A DNA stretch of 64,000 nucleotides from Pagrus major (GCF_040436345.1 NC_133221.1:1683906-1747905), one strand, 5' to 3'. Numbered from the stretch's first letter, positions 1-13,852 are shown. The notes: generated from the letters alone by a model not told the origin. Numbers and translations: made by a program.

Positions 1-3000
1 TTTACTCACATGCCCGTATGTACGTGGTGATAGTGTCCGGTCACTCTTATCTGTCTTCATCTCTGTCAATGAGAGGTTTGTTGAAATGTGGGGAAGTCTC
101 ACACACAGACTCACACAGACTCACACAGACTCACACTGAGTCACTGACCAGCTTTTCCTCAAACAGTTTGTGACTCATGTACATTTGCGTCGGCTTCGTT
201 CTGGTACGAGGAGCCTCTTTCCTCTAAATGTGTCTGTTTGTGTTACGTTTACTCAAAGTCTTGCTGGGTTTGTCGAAGGCTCCTGACGAGAACATCCCAC
301 CCGGCTACTTCACCCTTCACCCTCGTCATGCCTCCGCCCCCTTTTTGAGGAGAAAACAGCTTCTCTAATTTGTCTGACGGTAAATGTAATTTCTGTCCTG
401 TTGCCAATTTAATCACATTGAGATCATGAATTGCTTTTTTAGCAATTAGGAGGCAAAATTCAGTGGCTGGTGAAGCAAACAGTTATGTTGTGTTCAGTCA
501 AAAAACAGGATGCAAGGAGTGGTCATCCCTCTGGTGCTCATCAGTTTAGGGATCCTGTTCTTGAAAAAGACACTCGGGAGCGTAATAAGTTATAAAGCCT
601 TTAATTAATCGTGACTGTTGAATCACAACAACAGTAGAAACATGCCTACGTGTTTCAGCTTCATCAGGGCAGCACAAAATGGCTGCCTTTGGGCTCGTAC
701 ATTTATAGGTTTGCAGACAGTCACATGACCAGTGTAGCCAGGTAAGTATTAACATGATTGGTCTAGACGGTTGTGTTGTTGTTGATTTATGATCAGCGTC
801 ATTGTAAAGAAAACCTAATGAGTGTGTGTGTGTCCTGACATGTACGAGTGTTTCTGTCACCTCTTCTGTCGTTAAGATCATTTATGTCGTTGTCATGACT
901 TCCTGCGTTACTTCATATTGTTTACGAGCTTCATCATTAGAAGGTAGGTCAGCTCAGTTTATGTGAAATGTCAATATTAAAATACCCTCTGCTCTCAGCA
1001 GTCGAAGTTAAAGACTGTTGAACCAAACTCCAGTCTAAAAGCAGGTGTTTTATGGTCGGTCCGTGTTTTTCACAGTGAAAGCTGTTGTTACATCATCATT
1101 AAGACTTTTTTCTGATTCACTTCGACCTTCAGTCACAATCGGCACACGTCATTTACTCGGTTACATCATTAACTAAACCCCGTCCAGCCTCTCAGTGCAG
1201 CTCTGCAAGCACAACAAAAAAATCCAACACAGAAACAGACAGACCGTGACAAACTGGGCCTCTGGGACTCAGAGACGACAGCTATTGTCCGTGTTTGATT
1301 GCAACACTTTAGTTGATTTATTGGCAAAAATTTGTGCAGTTAAGCTTTTTATTAAAGCTTGAAACTCATAAAATTAACAAAAAATACCCACAGTTCTGCT
1401 GCTGCTGGTGTGAATAACACCAACACTTCCCCAGAGATCCAAGCTCCCAGTCTGGACCGCTACCTGTCCCGCTAACTGAGCTAACTAGCTAATGACAGCT
1501 ACAGTTAGCTACTGTTACCTTCAGCGTCAGTGTTTACTCTGTCGATGTGCTTACATATTGCACCGTTAAGCGTGTTGGTTTGTCTGTTCATCATGTTTAC
1601 GTGATATTAATTATTTTACTGTATAATTAACAAAAGGTTTTTAGAAAACTGTAACAAACTGACAGAAAAATATGCTTTATGACGAAGTAATCTTAAGAAA
1701 CTTGAGGTGTACTCACCAGCCGTTTCTGCTTTGAGAGACACTCGGGTTTCTCAGTTATCACGGAGAACTTTGTCAAGTCAAAACTCTGTTTCTTAATATT
1801 TTCTGGCCTGTATCTACACGGATAAATACACTTTTTGTAAATCAATCTGGATTAAAGCGTCAGCTAAATAATAAATAATAAAACCTCTGGAGAAAAGCTG
1901 GATTGTGGCGTTAATATTATTTAATCAAACAACTATTTCGATGAATCAAAACTAATTTACATGTTCAAAGATGCTTGTCATTGTTTCCTGTGTTTTTAAA
2001 GCTTTTGTATTGTAGTTGTTGCCTGGCAACCGCATAAAGAACAGCAGCCCAGAAGACGAAATCTGAAATCTGTGATCCATAAAGAGCGAACCACATCATG
2101 GACAGGGAGGAGTCACAGCTGTCACATCTGTAAGTAACAAGTTCCCAGCAAACAGAAACTGGGCCCAGGGGCCAGTAAACTGGGAGAACGGGGCCCAGCA
2201 ACACTTTGACACTGTGACACATGTGAGGGAGGCGATCGAGACTGAGAAACAGATACGTTCACATGTCAGGAGGAAACAGATGGTGAGACTCTATTTCAAC
2301 CTTCTACAACCACTTAGCTTCTCTTAATGCAGTAAAACCTTCAGACAGAAACACCGAGCGGTCGACTCCAGCGTTCCCACTGTGAATGTAGTGATGTCAG
2401 AGTGAAATCCCTTTAATTGTCTCCACATTTCTCTAAAAATGTATCTTTTCCTCGAATCCTCCCACTGAGATTACAACAAAGAGGTGAGACGATAAGAAAT
2501 CAGACGTCTTCTCCTCTCCGGCGTCAGGAGGAGAAACGTCAGGTGCACAGTCAGATCACCGCTCGCTCGTCGGATTGTCAAACTGTCTGAAGCCTCCTTC
2601 TCTCTGTGGAGATGTGTTTGTTACTGAAGGACAACAGGCCGGCTGGAAACTGGCTTCAATTAAATCGCTGCGTCTCGTTGAGTCAAGTCAACCTGACCAT
2701 CCAGCACGCTGTCCTGACATCGTGACCCTTGAAGGAACCGAGAGCCGTAGAGTCCAAGATGGAGGAAGCTAATGGTGGCTTATTAGCCGTGTGACATCAT
2801 CCAGTTTTATTAAATATCCTCTGTTGGAGAATAAACTGTAGACAGTTATTAGACAGTCGCCCCCTTTTAGTGAGAAAATGCGCCACATTTGCAGCCAGGT
2901 AACGGCTGCAATCTGCCGCCTCGTCTCTGTGAAACGGAGGTGTAATATTCCTCCTTTGCAAAAAAGCGTCACTGGGGTAGGCTCAACATGTGACGTGACG

Positions 3001-4800
3001 TGAAGCATGAAGTTGGGCGTGAACATTGACGAGTGACCTGGTTATTGACGATTCTCTCGGCTGTGATGGTTAGCATCTCCCGGATCTCAGCGGCTTTCCA
3101 GTTGCTCATCTTGACGTCCGCGGATGAAGTGACGAACTGACTGCTGCGATCAGCTGTTTCCTGCTTTAAAACTCCCGGCTGTGGCTCGCACAACAGTGCA
3201 GGTCATCGACACCTCCGCCCTCGTCACGCAATTGCCGGCACATCGACGCCTTGGATTGACATAGCAATGGAGGGGGCAGAAAGTGTACCCTCCTGGGCGT
3301 CATATCGGACCAAAACAGACCCCCAACATGCCGCGCTCTGTCTGAATTCGCGGACCTAGCTGCAAAAAGGATGGCCAAATTGGCGGCTTGCTGTCCAGTA
3401 TAAAAACGGCTAGTGAGAGAAAATACATCTTTCAAAATAACTGTGAACTCTTTGTTCCATTAGCCACTGAGCTAATGAGCTTGCTAATTGACAGTTAGCA
3501 GTTAAATTGTTCGCAGTTGTTTGATTCCAGCTCAAGTGATCAGTTTAAGGGTGATAAGTCAGATATGGTTTTAAAAAGTCAACTAAAATTATCAGCAGGT
3601 CGTGAAGAAGTGTTGGAGTTCGGTCAAAGACGTCTACGTACCTCGTTGCAGAGGTGTCTACTGACGTTAGCATGCTAACCAGCTAGCCCCAACCCGTCCT
3701 GTCTTGTAAGACCACTTTGTACCTCAGGAGATGATAGTCTGATCGTAAAGCCCTGCTGTAGTTTCAGCTGTTGCACCAGTTGTTTTTTTGTCTAATAAGT
3801 AAATAAAATAAACTATAAAATGTCAAGAAATGAAATATTGTAACAGTCTGGTGTCCGGCTGTGTTCACTGGGAGGCTGCTGAGCGGTGACTCCCCCCAAC
3901 TAGCCACTTAGCCGCTCAGCTAACTGAGCTAACGGCGGCTAGTAGCATACAGCCAAAGGTAGTGTAGAGTACAGATGAGAGCGGCTCGTCAGGGTGCTTT
4001 GTCCTTGTGTCTCCATCACAGTGGACCAACCTGACACACACAACTACCTGATTAAATGTCCAGCTCTTTCTTCTGTCATCATCTTTATGTTGCTGTTTTA
4101 TAATCTGTCCAATGTGACTTTATTGTAATCTCATTACATCTCTGTGGCTCTGTCCCGACAGCCGCTTGTGATTAACTTAACGACCGCTGCCTCCGAGCTG
4201 AGAGGAGGTTCAGGTCGGCTTAGCTCCACTTCCAGCGTCACTTTATGCCGTTTACAAGCTTCATTATTAGAAGGTAGATTATCTTAATTAATGTGTGTTA
4301 TTAACATTAAAGCAGCCTCGGCTCCTGGCGGTCTGTCGAGTGGACATACTGATAAACCAAACTCCTTTCTAAAAGCAGGTGTTTTATGGTTGAGCCTTTT
4401 TTCACAGTAAAAAGAAGCCACAGATCTCTTCTGTTATCGTCCTTCATTCTTTGGGAAAGTAAAACAAAATCTGAATCTTTGGGACACGGCAGCTTTTAGG
4501 CTTGTCGCTACTCGCTGTTTTCTGTTTGGCGCCGGCACTTTCACAGCGTTTGTTTTCAGCCAAAGCCCGTGTGGTCGTTCTGGCAACACATTAATAGTGA
4601 GCAGCAGTTAGCGGTTATGATGCCCACCCCCCTATATTTTTGGAGCTGGGTGGTCATATCTTACATGTTGCCCCTTTAAGGGAACTGAAATGTATCCTGT
4701 AACAGTAGATGTGATGAGCCGGGATGCACTCATCTATATGTAGACATGATATAGCTGAACATGTGCAGGAGCCGTACGCTGGATATAAATATATAAAAGT
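1..4800. other. intergenic DNA, no gene seen
   Basis: No exon with recognisable protein homology was found; open frames here are short and unconvincing. Two diverged copies of one dispersed repeat can be seen near 905-1060 and 4235-4400. They share the phrases 'agcttcatYattagaaggtag' and 'aaaagcaggtgttttatgg'. Patches rich in 'gctaactgagctaa' occur at about 1440-1515, 3655-3690 and 3890-3950, and a related patch recurs at 18905-19040 inside an edem2 intron. Confidence 0.5.
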
Positions 4801-4814
4801 TACATTTTTCATTT

Positions 4815-4997
4815 TTATGTGTGTGTGTGCGTGTGTGTGTGTGCGTGTGTGTGCGTGCAGATGCAATTAGAGCCTGCGCCTTGCGGTGTGAACACTCGCT
4901 AAAGCTGTGTTTTCATTCCTCCAGCCAAGTACATCACATCATAACACACCCAGCTGTACCCACAGGCTCACATTTCACTGTACAACACATTCTTCAG

Positions 4998-5036
<39 letters not shown>
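4815..5036. repeat. GT microsatellites (two tracts)
   Basis: An interrupted TG/CG tract at about 4815-4860 and a clean (GT)18 tract at 5001-5036. The open frame spanning them is an artefact of the repeats. Confidence 0.85.
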
Positions 5037-5039
<3 letters not shown>

Positions 5040-6365
5040 AAAGGAAGCAGAGGGGGTGAACGTATGAAACTGAATCCTGTGGGTCACCGTTTGCTCCGTA
5101 ACACCGGCCTCATGTTGACAATCTGCAGGGAAACACTGCACATGTGTGTGCTGACCTCGCCGTCACACACACATCAGACAGCTCCAGTCGTCGTGTGAGG
5201 GTCGAAATTATTTTTGCATCGATGATTTGACACAATATATATTTAATTTGGCTGTGAGGCGTCCATGATGCAAGTCAGCTTCAGTCAGCTCAGCGAGCTC
5301 GACTGTAAACCTGACGCGATGTCACCTGTTGGTTGGTGGACGACCATTTTGAAGAGTTTGGCGTTACTGTTATCACCATCTTGGTGAAGTGACTGACGCA
5401 GAACCTGAGGATACGCCGTGTAATGGACTTCACAAGGTAGCCACGCCCCAAACCAAACATACAAAAAACGACCATTATTTACAAAATGAACATGATGCTG
5501 TCATGAAGAAGACTTGATCGACCATCGAACTCGTATTCACAACAGGAGACGATCGAATCAGACTTTTATCAGCATTTTGTTACTGAGCCTATAGAAACTG
5601 GCACAATTAACAATGACATTTTAAATAAACTGATTCCTAAAAAGAAAAGTGAGTTCATGTCTTGTCTCAGATACAAGTTGAAGAGATCGGGAAGCTTTGA
5701 ATCATCCGTCCTCGTCTCCTTTAACACATTTGGGACGAAACTACGCTGAGAACGAGGTCTCTTACAACAGAAACAAAGCTTTAAAGCAGAAACAACGAGA
5801 TAAGACTCGCAGAACAAATGACCAGACCAGACAGACAGCACAGTTTGCATCCTGTCAGATCTTTTTTCCAGATATGTGAGAGAGTTTCAGGGTGGAGTCG
5901 CAGCGTCCAGTGTCAGCTTGTTCCTTCGTCCGGCAGTCTGCTCCAGCTGGAAGGTGGAGACGGGCCAAAGACAAGTTTACTCATGTTCGCTCTGATGTGA
6001 GGAGTCTCCTCAGTGACACCGACTCAAGCTGCTCATGCTGTGAACATTCAGGCCAGTTATTCCTCTATAAATGTCTTTAATCCAACTGTTCAGTCTGACA
6101 GTGTTCGCTCTGAAACACCGACATATAGTACGAGACTCAAGTGAAGCTCTGAAGATGTCTATGTCGTGAGAAAAGGCATTTTATTTTAAAGGTGAATTCG
6201 ATGGTCGCTCCAAAAACAGCGGCAGCAGCACATCACCAGAGTAACCGACCACTGCTGCTCTTTGCGTTAGCCACAGTATCTTTGACTGGAGATCGCCTGG
6301 ACCAGGATCTTGGATCATGGGGGGAGTCACCACGGGCGACAGGGCTCAGCCACCTCCCAGCGATT
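5040..6365. other. intergenic DNA, no gene seen
   Basis: Unique-looking sequence with several overlapping short frames on both strands and no recognisable domain, splice pattern or RNA gene. I see nothing to annotate. Confidence 0.4.
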
Positions 6366-7485
6366 AAAGGTGCTCTCACACCTGAAGGTCCGGACCGAGC
6401 TTCATGCTTTGGCTTCACTGTAAATGTTTCATCTGGTTAGTTTTTTGTTACACGGTGCAATCATGTGAGCAGACCTTTCCAGCAGACCTGTTGTTGGTGG
6501 GATGAGCTGCACTCGGTCTCCCAGTTTGACAGGAGAACTTTGAAGTACGGGGGAAAAGGTGGCTACACTGAGTACTGAGCGAACGATCGGCTGCTCACTG
6601 CTGTCCAAGGTGTTTTCTGTGGCATCATAGACGCATCAAGACTCGTCCACTGCACTGGGTGAGCTTGTTGGGTTATCCAGGTCATCGTAAAAAGGGAAGT
6701 TTGTCCTTCTCATCGGTCAACGTATCGCTTTTTTCTCACGGCGTCGTGCACCTTTTCATACAGCTGTTCCTTTATCTTCAGGTGCTCTCCTGCCTCGTAT
6801 CCTCTCTCTTTCTTTGTTGAGTTTTTTCCAGTTGACTCTTTTAAAGTCGTTGGACCAAATGTCAGTGAAACATTCAGCTTACCCTCTTCTCCCCATGTGC
6901 TCCATGCTCATTTTGTTTTGGTGTATTTTTAATTTTTTCCAGTTCTGACCAGGGACCTTGGACCTTGTTGGAGGCGTTCATTCCTATGAAAGCTGCTCGA
7001 CTTCCCGGCTTTGTAAAAACCTCTTCCTCGGTGCCGTGTGGCCCACAGAGCGTTCAGAACATCAGAGGCTTCCACCGACCGAGCCGACTAACGTCACTGT
7101 GGATACAATAATTTAATCGTGCGGCTCGTCTAGACTTTCCAAATTCTATTGGACCAGCTGGTTGAATTATGGCAGTGAAACGAGTCGTTTCTCGGGGCTG
7201 TGTCACCGACTCTTCTTTCACAATGTAAGCTTATGGGAAAAAGTCCTTCCGGGCCGCAGTGTGTCACGTGACGTTTGGCCACTACAAAAACTGGTTTCAA
7301 AGCTCTTCCTGGAGGCTTGGTTCTGACATAACTTACTGTAATCGTCTGCACCTTCCAAAAGCAGGGTTCAGTTTGATCTGGACTGAGAGCAACTCTTTTG
7401 GTGGGACCGAGGTTTGTCTGTGGTCCGGGGGAGTTTTCACGCCCGTAATTTAGTTTCGGACCGAACGAGGTGTGTGTGAAAACAG
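6366..7485. mobile_element. putative DNA transposon with GGTCCGGA-type inverted ends
   Basis: The left end near 6370 reads 'gtgctctcacacctgaaggt' followed by 'ccggaccgag'. The right end near 7455-7485 reads in reverse complement as 'gttttcacacacacctcg' followed by 'ttcggtccga'. These form imperfect terminal inverted repeats about 1.1 kb apart. No transposase domain was recognised inside, so this would be a non-autonomous or decayed element. The boundaries are approximate and the family is not assigned. Confidence 0.35.
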
Positions 7486-7489
7486 ACAC

Positions 7490-8120
7490 TTTTTTATTTA
7501 GTTGTTTTAGTATTCTGTCCTTTGTGACTGTAAACTAATGACATGTCTGTGGCGATCATTGTAATATCCTGTTGTACGTTGTTTCTTTGCTGTATTTGCT
7601 CTGACAGTTCGCTCTGATGCTCACTGGGACAGTTTGCTGCCGGTTGGTGGCTCAGCCTCTAATCAAGACGCTTCCCTTTGGAGGTGTTCTGGACTGAGCC
7701 AACTGGGAGGACACCAGTTTAGAGGGATTGTATTTCCTGCCTTAACTTGCTGAGGTCCATCAGGTGGAAAATTGATATATATATATACTCGATCAAAGTC
7801 ATTGATCCTCTGAGAAGCTGAATTGAAGCGTTGAGGAAAATGATCGTTAACGAGGAGGGAACGCTCCTCTGAGCATCGGGAGAAGGTAAAATCAGCAAGT
7901 GAGGGTCAGAGGGAAGAAATATCCGGACAGCAGAGCAGTTTGCACAGGAAAAGAGACACAAGACCAGAATGAAGAAGTAAAAAGAGCAGCGATGAAATAA
8001 CAGTGCCGAGGAGAGGGAGGAGATCCGACTGGAATTCCCCTTCAGCCAAATACTGGGACTGATTTTAAACTGGGCCGAGCGTTAAATCCTCCATACCTCA
8101 TACAGCTGCACTGTGATGGG
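7490..8120. other. intergenic DNA, no gene seen
   Basis: No recognisable coding sequence. Only a short (TA)n tract near 7775-7787 stands out. Confidence 0.4.
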
Positions 8121-8125
8121 CCTGA

Positions 8126-8159
8126 CGCACACACACACGCACACACACGTACACACGTA

Positions 8160-8199
<40 letters not shown>

Positions 8200-8298
8200 T
8201 CCATACATCATATGAATAGTATGTGATTGTGTGTGAGTGCACTGAGCCCAGCCCATGTGATTCTGTTGTCACTGACTGGCTGCTAATGGCTAACAGAT

Positions 8299-8362
<64 letters not shown>

Positions 8363-8480
8363 GGTGTGGACCCTCTTAGCCTTTCAGAGTATGATTAGTT
8401 CGGGGATCTAGAGCCAAATCTGACACACACATGCTAACATTATGCAACATCTGAGCAGTGCAGCATATAGTGTAGCATGG

Positions 8481-8535
<55 letters not shown>
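8126..8535. repeat. three CA/GT microsatellites
   Basis: A CA tract at about 8126-8198, a GT tract at about 8300-8360 and a GT tract at about 8483-8533. The frames that translate to runs of CVCV or HTHT are artefacts. Confidence 0.9.
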
Positions 8536-8539
8536 AACA

Positions 8540-10180
8540 AGTGTCCCATTATCACCATCATCATCTGTTCCTGGACCTGGCTCCGCTGCACGTGCTCCGT
8601 GATGATGTCATGGCTACAGGAAGTTGACCACTCCTTAGAGATGATGTCGAACCTTCGCAACCGACCGAACGCTCGGTCGGCAGAAAGTCGCCCGGTGCTC
8701 AGAGACCTGGGGTTCTGGTTTCACTGGGGTCTGACTGGGTTCACTGGTCTGACTGCTGTCCCATCACTGCTCTGATCTCTGGCAGTGTTCTTACTGGTTA
8801 AAGTTTTCTTTCAGGCCTTGTGAAAAGCCTGAATTCCTGCTCCGTCAGGTCTGTCGGCCAGACAACAAGCAAAACAACTTTTAAAATGCTCGTTCCCTGG
8901 ATGTAGTTCGGATCGATCGGAGCTATGCTGTGCTGAGACATATTTCAAGACTTACCAGGGAGCCAGACTTCCTCACTCAATTTTCCTCCACGCCAGCTCC
9001 TTTTTTTTAAATTTCTGTCTCGGCACGAGTAGATGTGTTATCGTACAGCTTTGGGTGTCTGCAAACGGCCGCGATCAGTGGTTATTATCCACATGAATGT
9101 CCGGTCATCAGCGACGTTAACGTCATGACGTCAGTGTGAATGTCAACGTCGACAGGCTTCTCACACAAATGTAACTTTGTATGTAATCTAGACGCGCAAA
9201 TGATTCACCTCACGTTTGGTCTGAAAGCCCCGTAACATATTCATAAAGACACAAAGAACAAACCAACAGTCACACACGAGAGAACGACTCGCAGACAAAA
9301 CCGAAACGAAAGGGTGACGGCCCACAGGTTTCCATGTTGAGATCTGTGACTGAGACTTGAGACTTGTTGGTAAATCTCCTCGGAGTGGAGACAATACTCC
9401 AAGGACCAGCTGGGAGGAGAAACAGCAAAGTGACTCTGGGACTCTGGACACCACCGTTAATTAAAAGAGACGCAGGCTGAAAGAACGGAAGCTCCTCCTG
9501 TCTGGGAAAGTGTTGAAATAAATGATGTAACTGTAAAGACGTCACAAGATTTAGATTGTTGGACACATTTGGAGAGTTTAATAAGCGTATAAGACAAATA
9601 AGCATCAGAAGCCTCACGTTCCTCCTACTTTACTTCAACTCTATTAAAGGAACAGTTCAACACTTACAGAAATCTTTCTTTTCGAGGGTGAGATGTTTAT
9701 ATCATTCTCAGCCTAGCTTAGCATAAAGCCTGGAGGAAGGGGAAACGTCCAGCTTCAAGCACCTGCAGCTGTGATGTGGCTCCGAGGTGTTGAGCAGAGC
9801 AGAGTAGGTGTCAGGGATGCAGCTTAAATGGTCTGAATTTACGATTGAAAAGTCTGTTTCACTGGACTTTAAATTCTGAGAGGAGATGAAAACTCAGACT
9901 GAGCTGCAGGAAATCCCCTCTGACTGACTTCAGTCCGACAGGAAGCGGAGCAGCTGAGGCAGATTGCATCACCATGTGTTCTTCTTACTGTTATCGTCAG
10001 TCAGAGGAGCTGGTGAGTCGACAGACAGGACTGAAGGTTTGTTCGAATAACACTTATAACAACAATGAACGAGTGCAAAATGACTCAAAGTAGAATACTG
10101 TGAAATTATCCGAAGCTTGCAGGTGTGAACTTTGTAAAATGTCTTTAAATGTACATTTTTTTGCAGTGAGTTTTTATAAA
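8540..10180. other. intergenic DNA with a common teleost dispersed repeat
   Basis: No gene recognised. The stretch near 9640-9770 ('attaaaggaacagttcaaca' through 'agcctagcttagcataaag') matches a repeat type I know to be very common in percomorph genomes. A similar repeat end in the other orientation ('gaactgttcctttaa') is at about 15047-15061. Confidence 0.4.
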
Positions 10181-10181
10181 C

Positions 10182-11300
10182 GCTGCTCAAAAAAGGAAGC
10201 ACCGAGTCAGTTAATCATCAGGGATATCAGTCTGTGCGTTTAGGAAGCACAAGTGATTATGAATCAGTTTCGCCTGCTTGAAGAGACAAAAGCAAGACAA
10301 CCACCCAAAAGGGAAAACTTTAATCACACATCAGATCTTGATGAACAAATTATTCAAGTGATGTACATTGTTTAATTCGTTGAGAACAAAATGACGTAAC
10401 AACGTTCAATGGAAACCAGAACCATCGACCCACTGAGGGCTGGATCCAAAATCACACCGAAAACCAACGTAAAAAATGTAAATCACAGGCTGATCCAACT
10501 CATAATGTGACTCAGCAGTCACTCCCGACAGCGTCTGGGCATGCTCCTGATGAGTCCGCGGATGGTGTGCTGGTGGATCTCCTCCCAGAACCTGGATCAG
10601 GGCATCAGTGAGCTCCTGGACAGTCTGTGGTGGCACCGATACATAACATCCCGTCATCAAGGAAGTGCCTACACAGTCCGGCTACATGGGGTCGGGCATT
10701 GTCCTGCACCAGGAGGAACTCAGGGCCCACTGCACCAGCGTAAGGTCCGGCAATCGCTCCTCAGAGGATGAGCCTCCTCAGACCATCACTGCCAAACCGG
10801 TCCTGCTGGATGATGTTACAGGCACATTAAAGTTCACCACGGCATCTCCAGACTCTCTCACGCCTGTCACACGTGCTCAGTGTGAACCTGCTCTCATCTG
10901 TGAGGAGAACGGGGCGCCAGCGGCGGACCTGCCAACTCTGGAGTTCCCTCGTAAATACCAATCGAGTTGCACGGTGCTGGGCTGTGAGCACAGGTCCCAG
11001 GGGAGGGGTTTGGTCCAAAACATGCTCACCAGTAACCTGCTGGAGGTCATTTTGTCGGGCTCTGGCAGTGCTCCTCGGGTTCCTCCTCACACAAAGGAGC
11101 AGATAACCGGACCTGCTGCTGGGTCGATGCCCTTCTACGGCCCCGTCTAGCTATTGGCTCTCCATTGCACCTGTTGTCACTCAGCAGAGCAGGTGAAACT
11201 GATTCACCATCACTTCTGCTGACTGATATCCCTGAAGTTTGACTGACTCGGTGTTTTACTGTGATGATTAAGCGTTCGCCTCATTTTCTTTTGAGCTGTG
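10182..11300 (-). mobile_element. decayed Tc1/mariner-family transposon
   Basis: The ends are inverted repeats: 'gctcaaaa' with 'accgagtcagt..a' and 'cagggatatcag' on the left (about 10185-10235), and the complementary arrangement at about 11225-11300. Read on the minus strand, two separated blocks match Tc1-type transposase. About 10830-11090 includes a segment reading LLTDESRFTLSTCDRRERVW, which carries the catalytic-region TDES motif. About 10530-10650 includes PPQTVQELTDALIQV. The blocks are in different frames, with deletions between them (the DNARPH region is degraded), so the transposase is dead. This is an established vertebrate repeat family; the identification is from memory of its typical protein. 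Confidence 0.85.
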
Positions 11301-11304
11301 TTAG

Positions 11305-11515
11305 TTAAATTAGTTTGACGCTAAAACAAAATCAAACAGGTTAAATACAGTGATAACAGAGATGGAGCTGAATCAAGTGGAGTGACAGCAGAGTGAAGAC
11401 AGGAGCACGAGGTATCTAATCTGTTTATAAGACGGGCTTGGAACGAACTCAAGTATAAACTCACAGCAGTTACTCATGATTCAGTCATCAGCAGACAGAT
11501 CCAGAAACACACCCT
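11305..11515. other. short intergenic gap
   Basis: AT-rich sequence between the Tc1 element and the purine repeat. Nothing recognised. Confidence 0.4.
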
Positions 11516-11745
11516 GAGAGGAGAGGAGGGGAGGAGGAGAGGAGAGGAGGAGAGGAGAGGAGAGGAGAGGAGAGGAGAGGAGAGGAGGAGAGGAGGGGAG
11601 AGGAGGAGAGAGGAGAGGAGAGGAGAGGAGAGGAGAGGAGAGGAGGAGAGGAGAGGAGGAGGGGAGGAGGAGAGGAGAGGAGAGGAGAGGAGAGGAGGAG
11701 AGGGGAGGAGGAGAGGAGAGGAAGGAAGGAAGGAAGGAAGGAAGG
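11516..11745. repeat. polypurine simple repeat (GGAGA / GGAA)
   Basis: An almost pure A/G strand made of 'gagga' and 'ggagag' units, ending in (GGAA)n at 11720-11745. The polypurine bias continues more weakly to about 12230. Long minus-strand frames rich in Ser, Leu and Pro arise from it and are not genes. Mirror-symmetric purine tracts of this kind can form H-DNA. Confidence 0.9.
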
Positions 11746-12234
11746 ACCTTTTAGAAGTGTGGAAAAAAGGGATGGTGAAGTTTTGTAGTGTAAAAATGTT
11801 TGGAGGTAAAGAAAGGAAGAAAAATGATAGTGTGAGAAAAGAAAAGGAGACGCTGAAGGAGGAGGAAGGAAAAAAGAGGTTTGGGAGTAAAAACAACTGA
11901 GACTGAAATACAAGTAGAGCCGAGGAAAGTAAAGAGGAAAGGAGGAGCTGTCGGGGTGAAAAAGGAGAGATGGTGATGACAATAAAGATTTTTAAAAGAC
12001 GTAAGAGAATCGAGGGACAGAGGGAGAGGAAGGAGATACGGAGGGAGGAGGAGAGATGGAGGAGCAATGAAAAGGTCAAATAAAAGGAGGAACCACACCC
12101 ATCGAGACGGCAGGAGGGGGGAAGATGGAGAGAATAAGAGGAGAAGAAAAAGATGAGGTAGATGAGAAGGGAGGGAGGAAACAAGGAGAGGAGGAACCAG
12201 GACAGGATGAGGAGAGAGGGAGTCCCACCCTGAA

Positions 12235-13850
12235 TGATGGAGGAGGGGATTTCTGCTGAAGCTAAATGACCAACAGAACCGGAGAGTTCTGCTTCACGCT
12301 TCAGAAACAGAACAAACTCCGTTCAACAACAACACGGTCGGTCAGTTTCTGAGAGGATGGACTCGGATCCTTTCCCTGAATATTAAATCTGTTCACGTTT
12401 AATAAAAAACACACCCAGAAGTCTCCGTGACCCGGTAAACACTTTAAAGAGGCAAAGAACAGCAACGAGTCCTCACTGAGAACAGAGGGTTTACATGCGT
12501 ACGTCTCCAAAGAGAAACTTTTTGGGTTTTTAAACCTGATGCAGTCGTACATCCTGGTTTAAATGAGGAGACTGAGACCTGAGACCTTTAAAATGACAGA
12601 TATAACTGACCTCGTACTCCTCGTGATCCTAAAAACATCCAGCACCGTTAGATAGAGAAGGTTTAAACACTCGGACCTATAGATATATATTTTGTACCCC
12701 ATCATTTAAATAAGGGATTGGATCTTTGTGGATGGATGTAATTGTTTGGTTGTTCTGTCTCAGAGCAGGATGTGTTTAAACACCTGAGGAGGTGCGTCGT
12801 CCTCAACATGGGATTCAATGACATCACCACCTGCTTTCACTCAGTCAAGATTGGATGACACCTCGTGACAAGATTAGAAAATGTTTGCCTGATCTTTGTC
12901 CACCATTTTGTGCCCTGATGGAGACGTTTCAGGTCGAACCCGGTCCGTGTTTTATTGTTCTGTAGGTAGCCGTGTTTTGAATATAAAGGCTTTTTAATCC
13001 AGTTCAAGTATTTCTTTAGTTCCCGCTCCATGTAGGAGCACCTGAAGTCTGTCTTTCCAGCCAGAAGTCATACTGGAGTAAAAGATATCGTGTTGAGGTA
13101 TTAGTTTAGTAAAAGTAAAAGTCAAGTATCAGGGTATGAGAGTATCAGAGTATCAGAGTATCAGAGTATCAGGGTATCAGAGTATCAGAGTATCAGAATA
13201 TCAGCGTATGAGAGTTGGCGGCTGCTGCTGCGGCTCAGTGAGGAGACTCCAGGAGCCGAGCGTCTCTGCTGTTTTCTGTGGTTGTAAACATTTATAAGAA
13301 CCCTGATCTGACTCATCTCCTCCAACACTGCGCGCTCGTTAATCAGTCTGTAATTAAGCCGAGTGGTTCAGACACACTGGAGATTAATGCAGGAATTCAT
13401 ATGAACGTGGAGGTTGTGTGAGTAGTCATGTGTGTGTTGTGTGTTTGTTGTCTTCTTACAGATGTACACAGACTCAGGACAGGTGTGTGTGGGCGCTGAT
13501 GGACTACATGAAATCAGGTGTGGTGTGTCATTCCCTTTAAAATACTGTATGTGACTGTAACTTTGAACTGCCGATAGTGTTCAGAGACGTAACTCTCATT
13601 ACATCAGCTGCCATAATCTTTACTTCCTCTGATCAAAGGCTGCACCTTTGGAAACAATATATATAAAACATTTCTATATCTTGTAATTCATCTGATAAGC
13701 GCCCTGAACACAGTCTCTGGAGGTCCTGCAGGGTCCTGAGCCACAGATTCAACTGATGATGGGTGAAACACTTTGGTTAGAGCCAATATACTGCCCCCTG
13801 CTGGCAGCACTGAACAATTACACCACTAGAGCCACAGTTCATATTAAAAC
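12235..13850. other. intergenic DNA with an 8-bp tandem repeat
   Basis: No gene recognised. A short tandem array of 'agtatcag' units lies at about 13130-13205. Confidence 0.5.
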
Positions 13851-13851
13851 C

Positions 13852-13852
<1 letters not shown>

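Noticed and set aside
3166-3435. 89-codon minus-strand frame upstream of any gene
   Set aside because: No recognisable domain, no splice-site support and ordinary composition.
7130-7489. 119-codon minus-strand frame
   Set aside because: Falls inside the putative inverted-end element, has no transposase motif, and overlaps another open frame on the opposite strand.
10665-11150. 161-codon plus-strand open frame
   Set aside because: Antisense shadow of the decayed Tc1 transposase, which reads on the minus strand.
11474-12184. 236-codon minus-strand open frame rich in Ser, Leu and Pro
   Set aside because: The complement of a polypurine simple repeat; low-complexity composition and equivalent frames in other registers.
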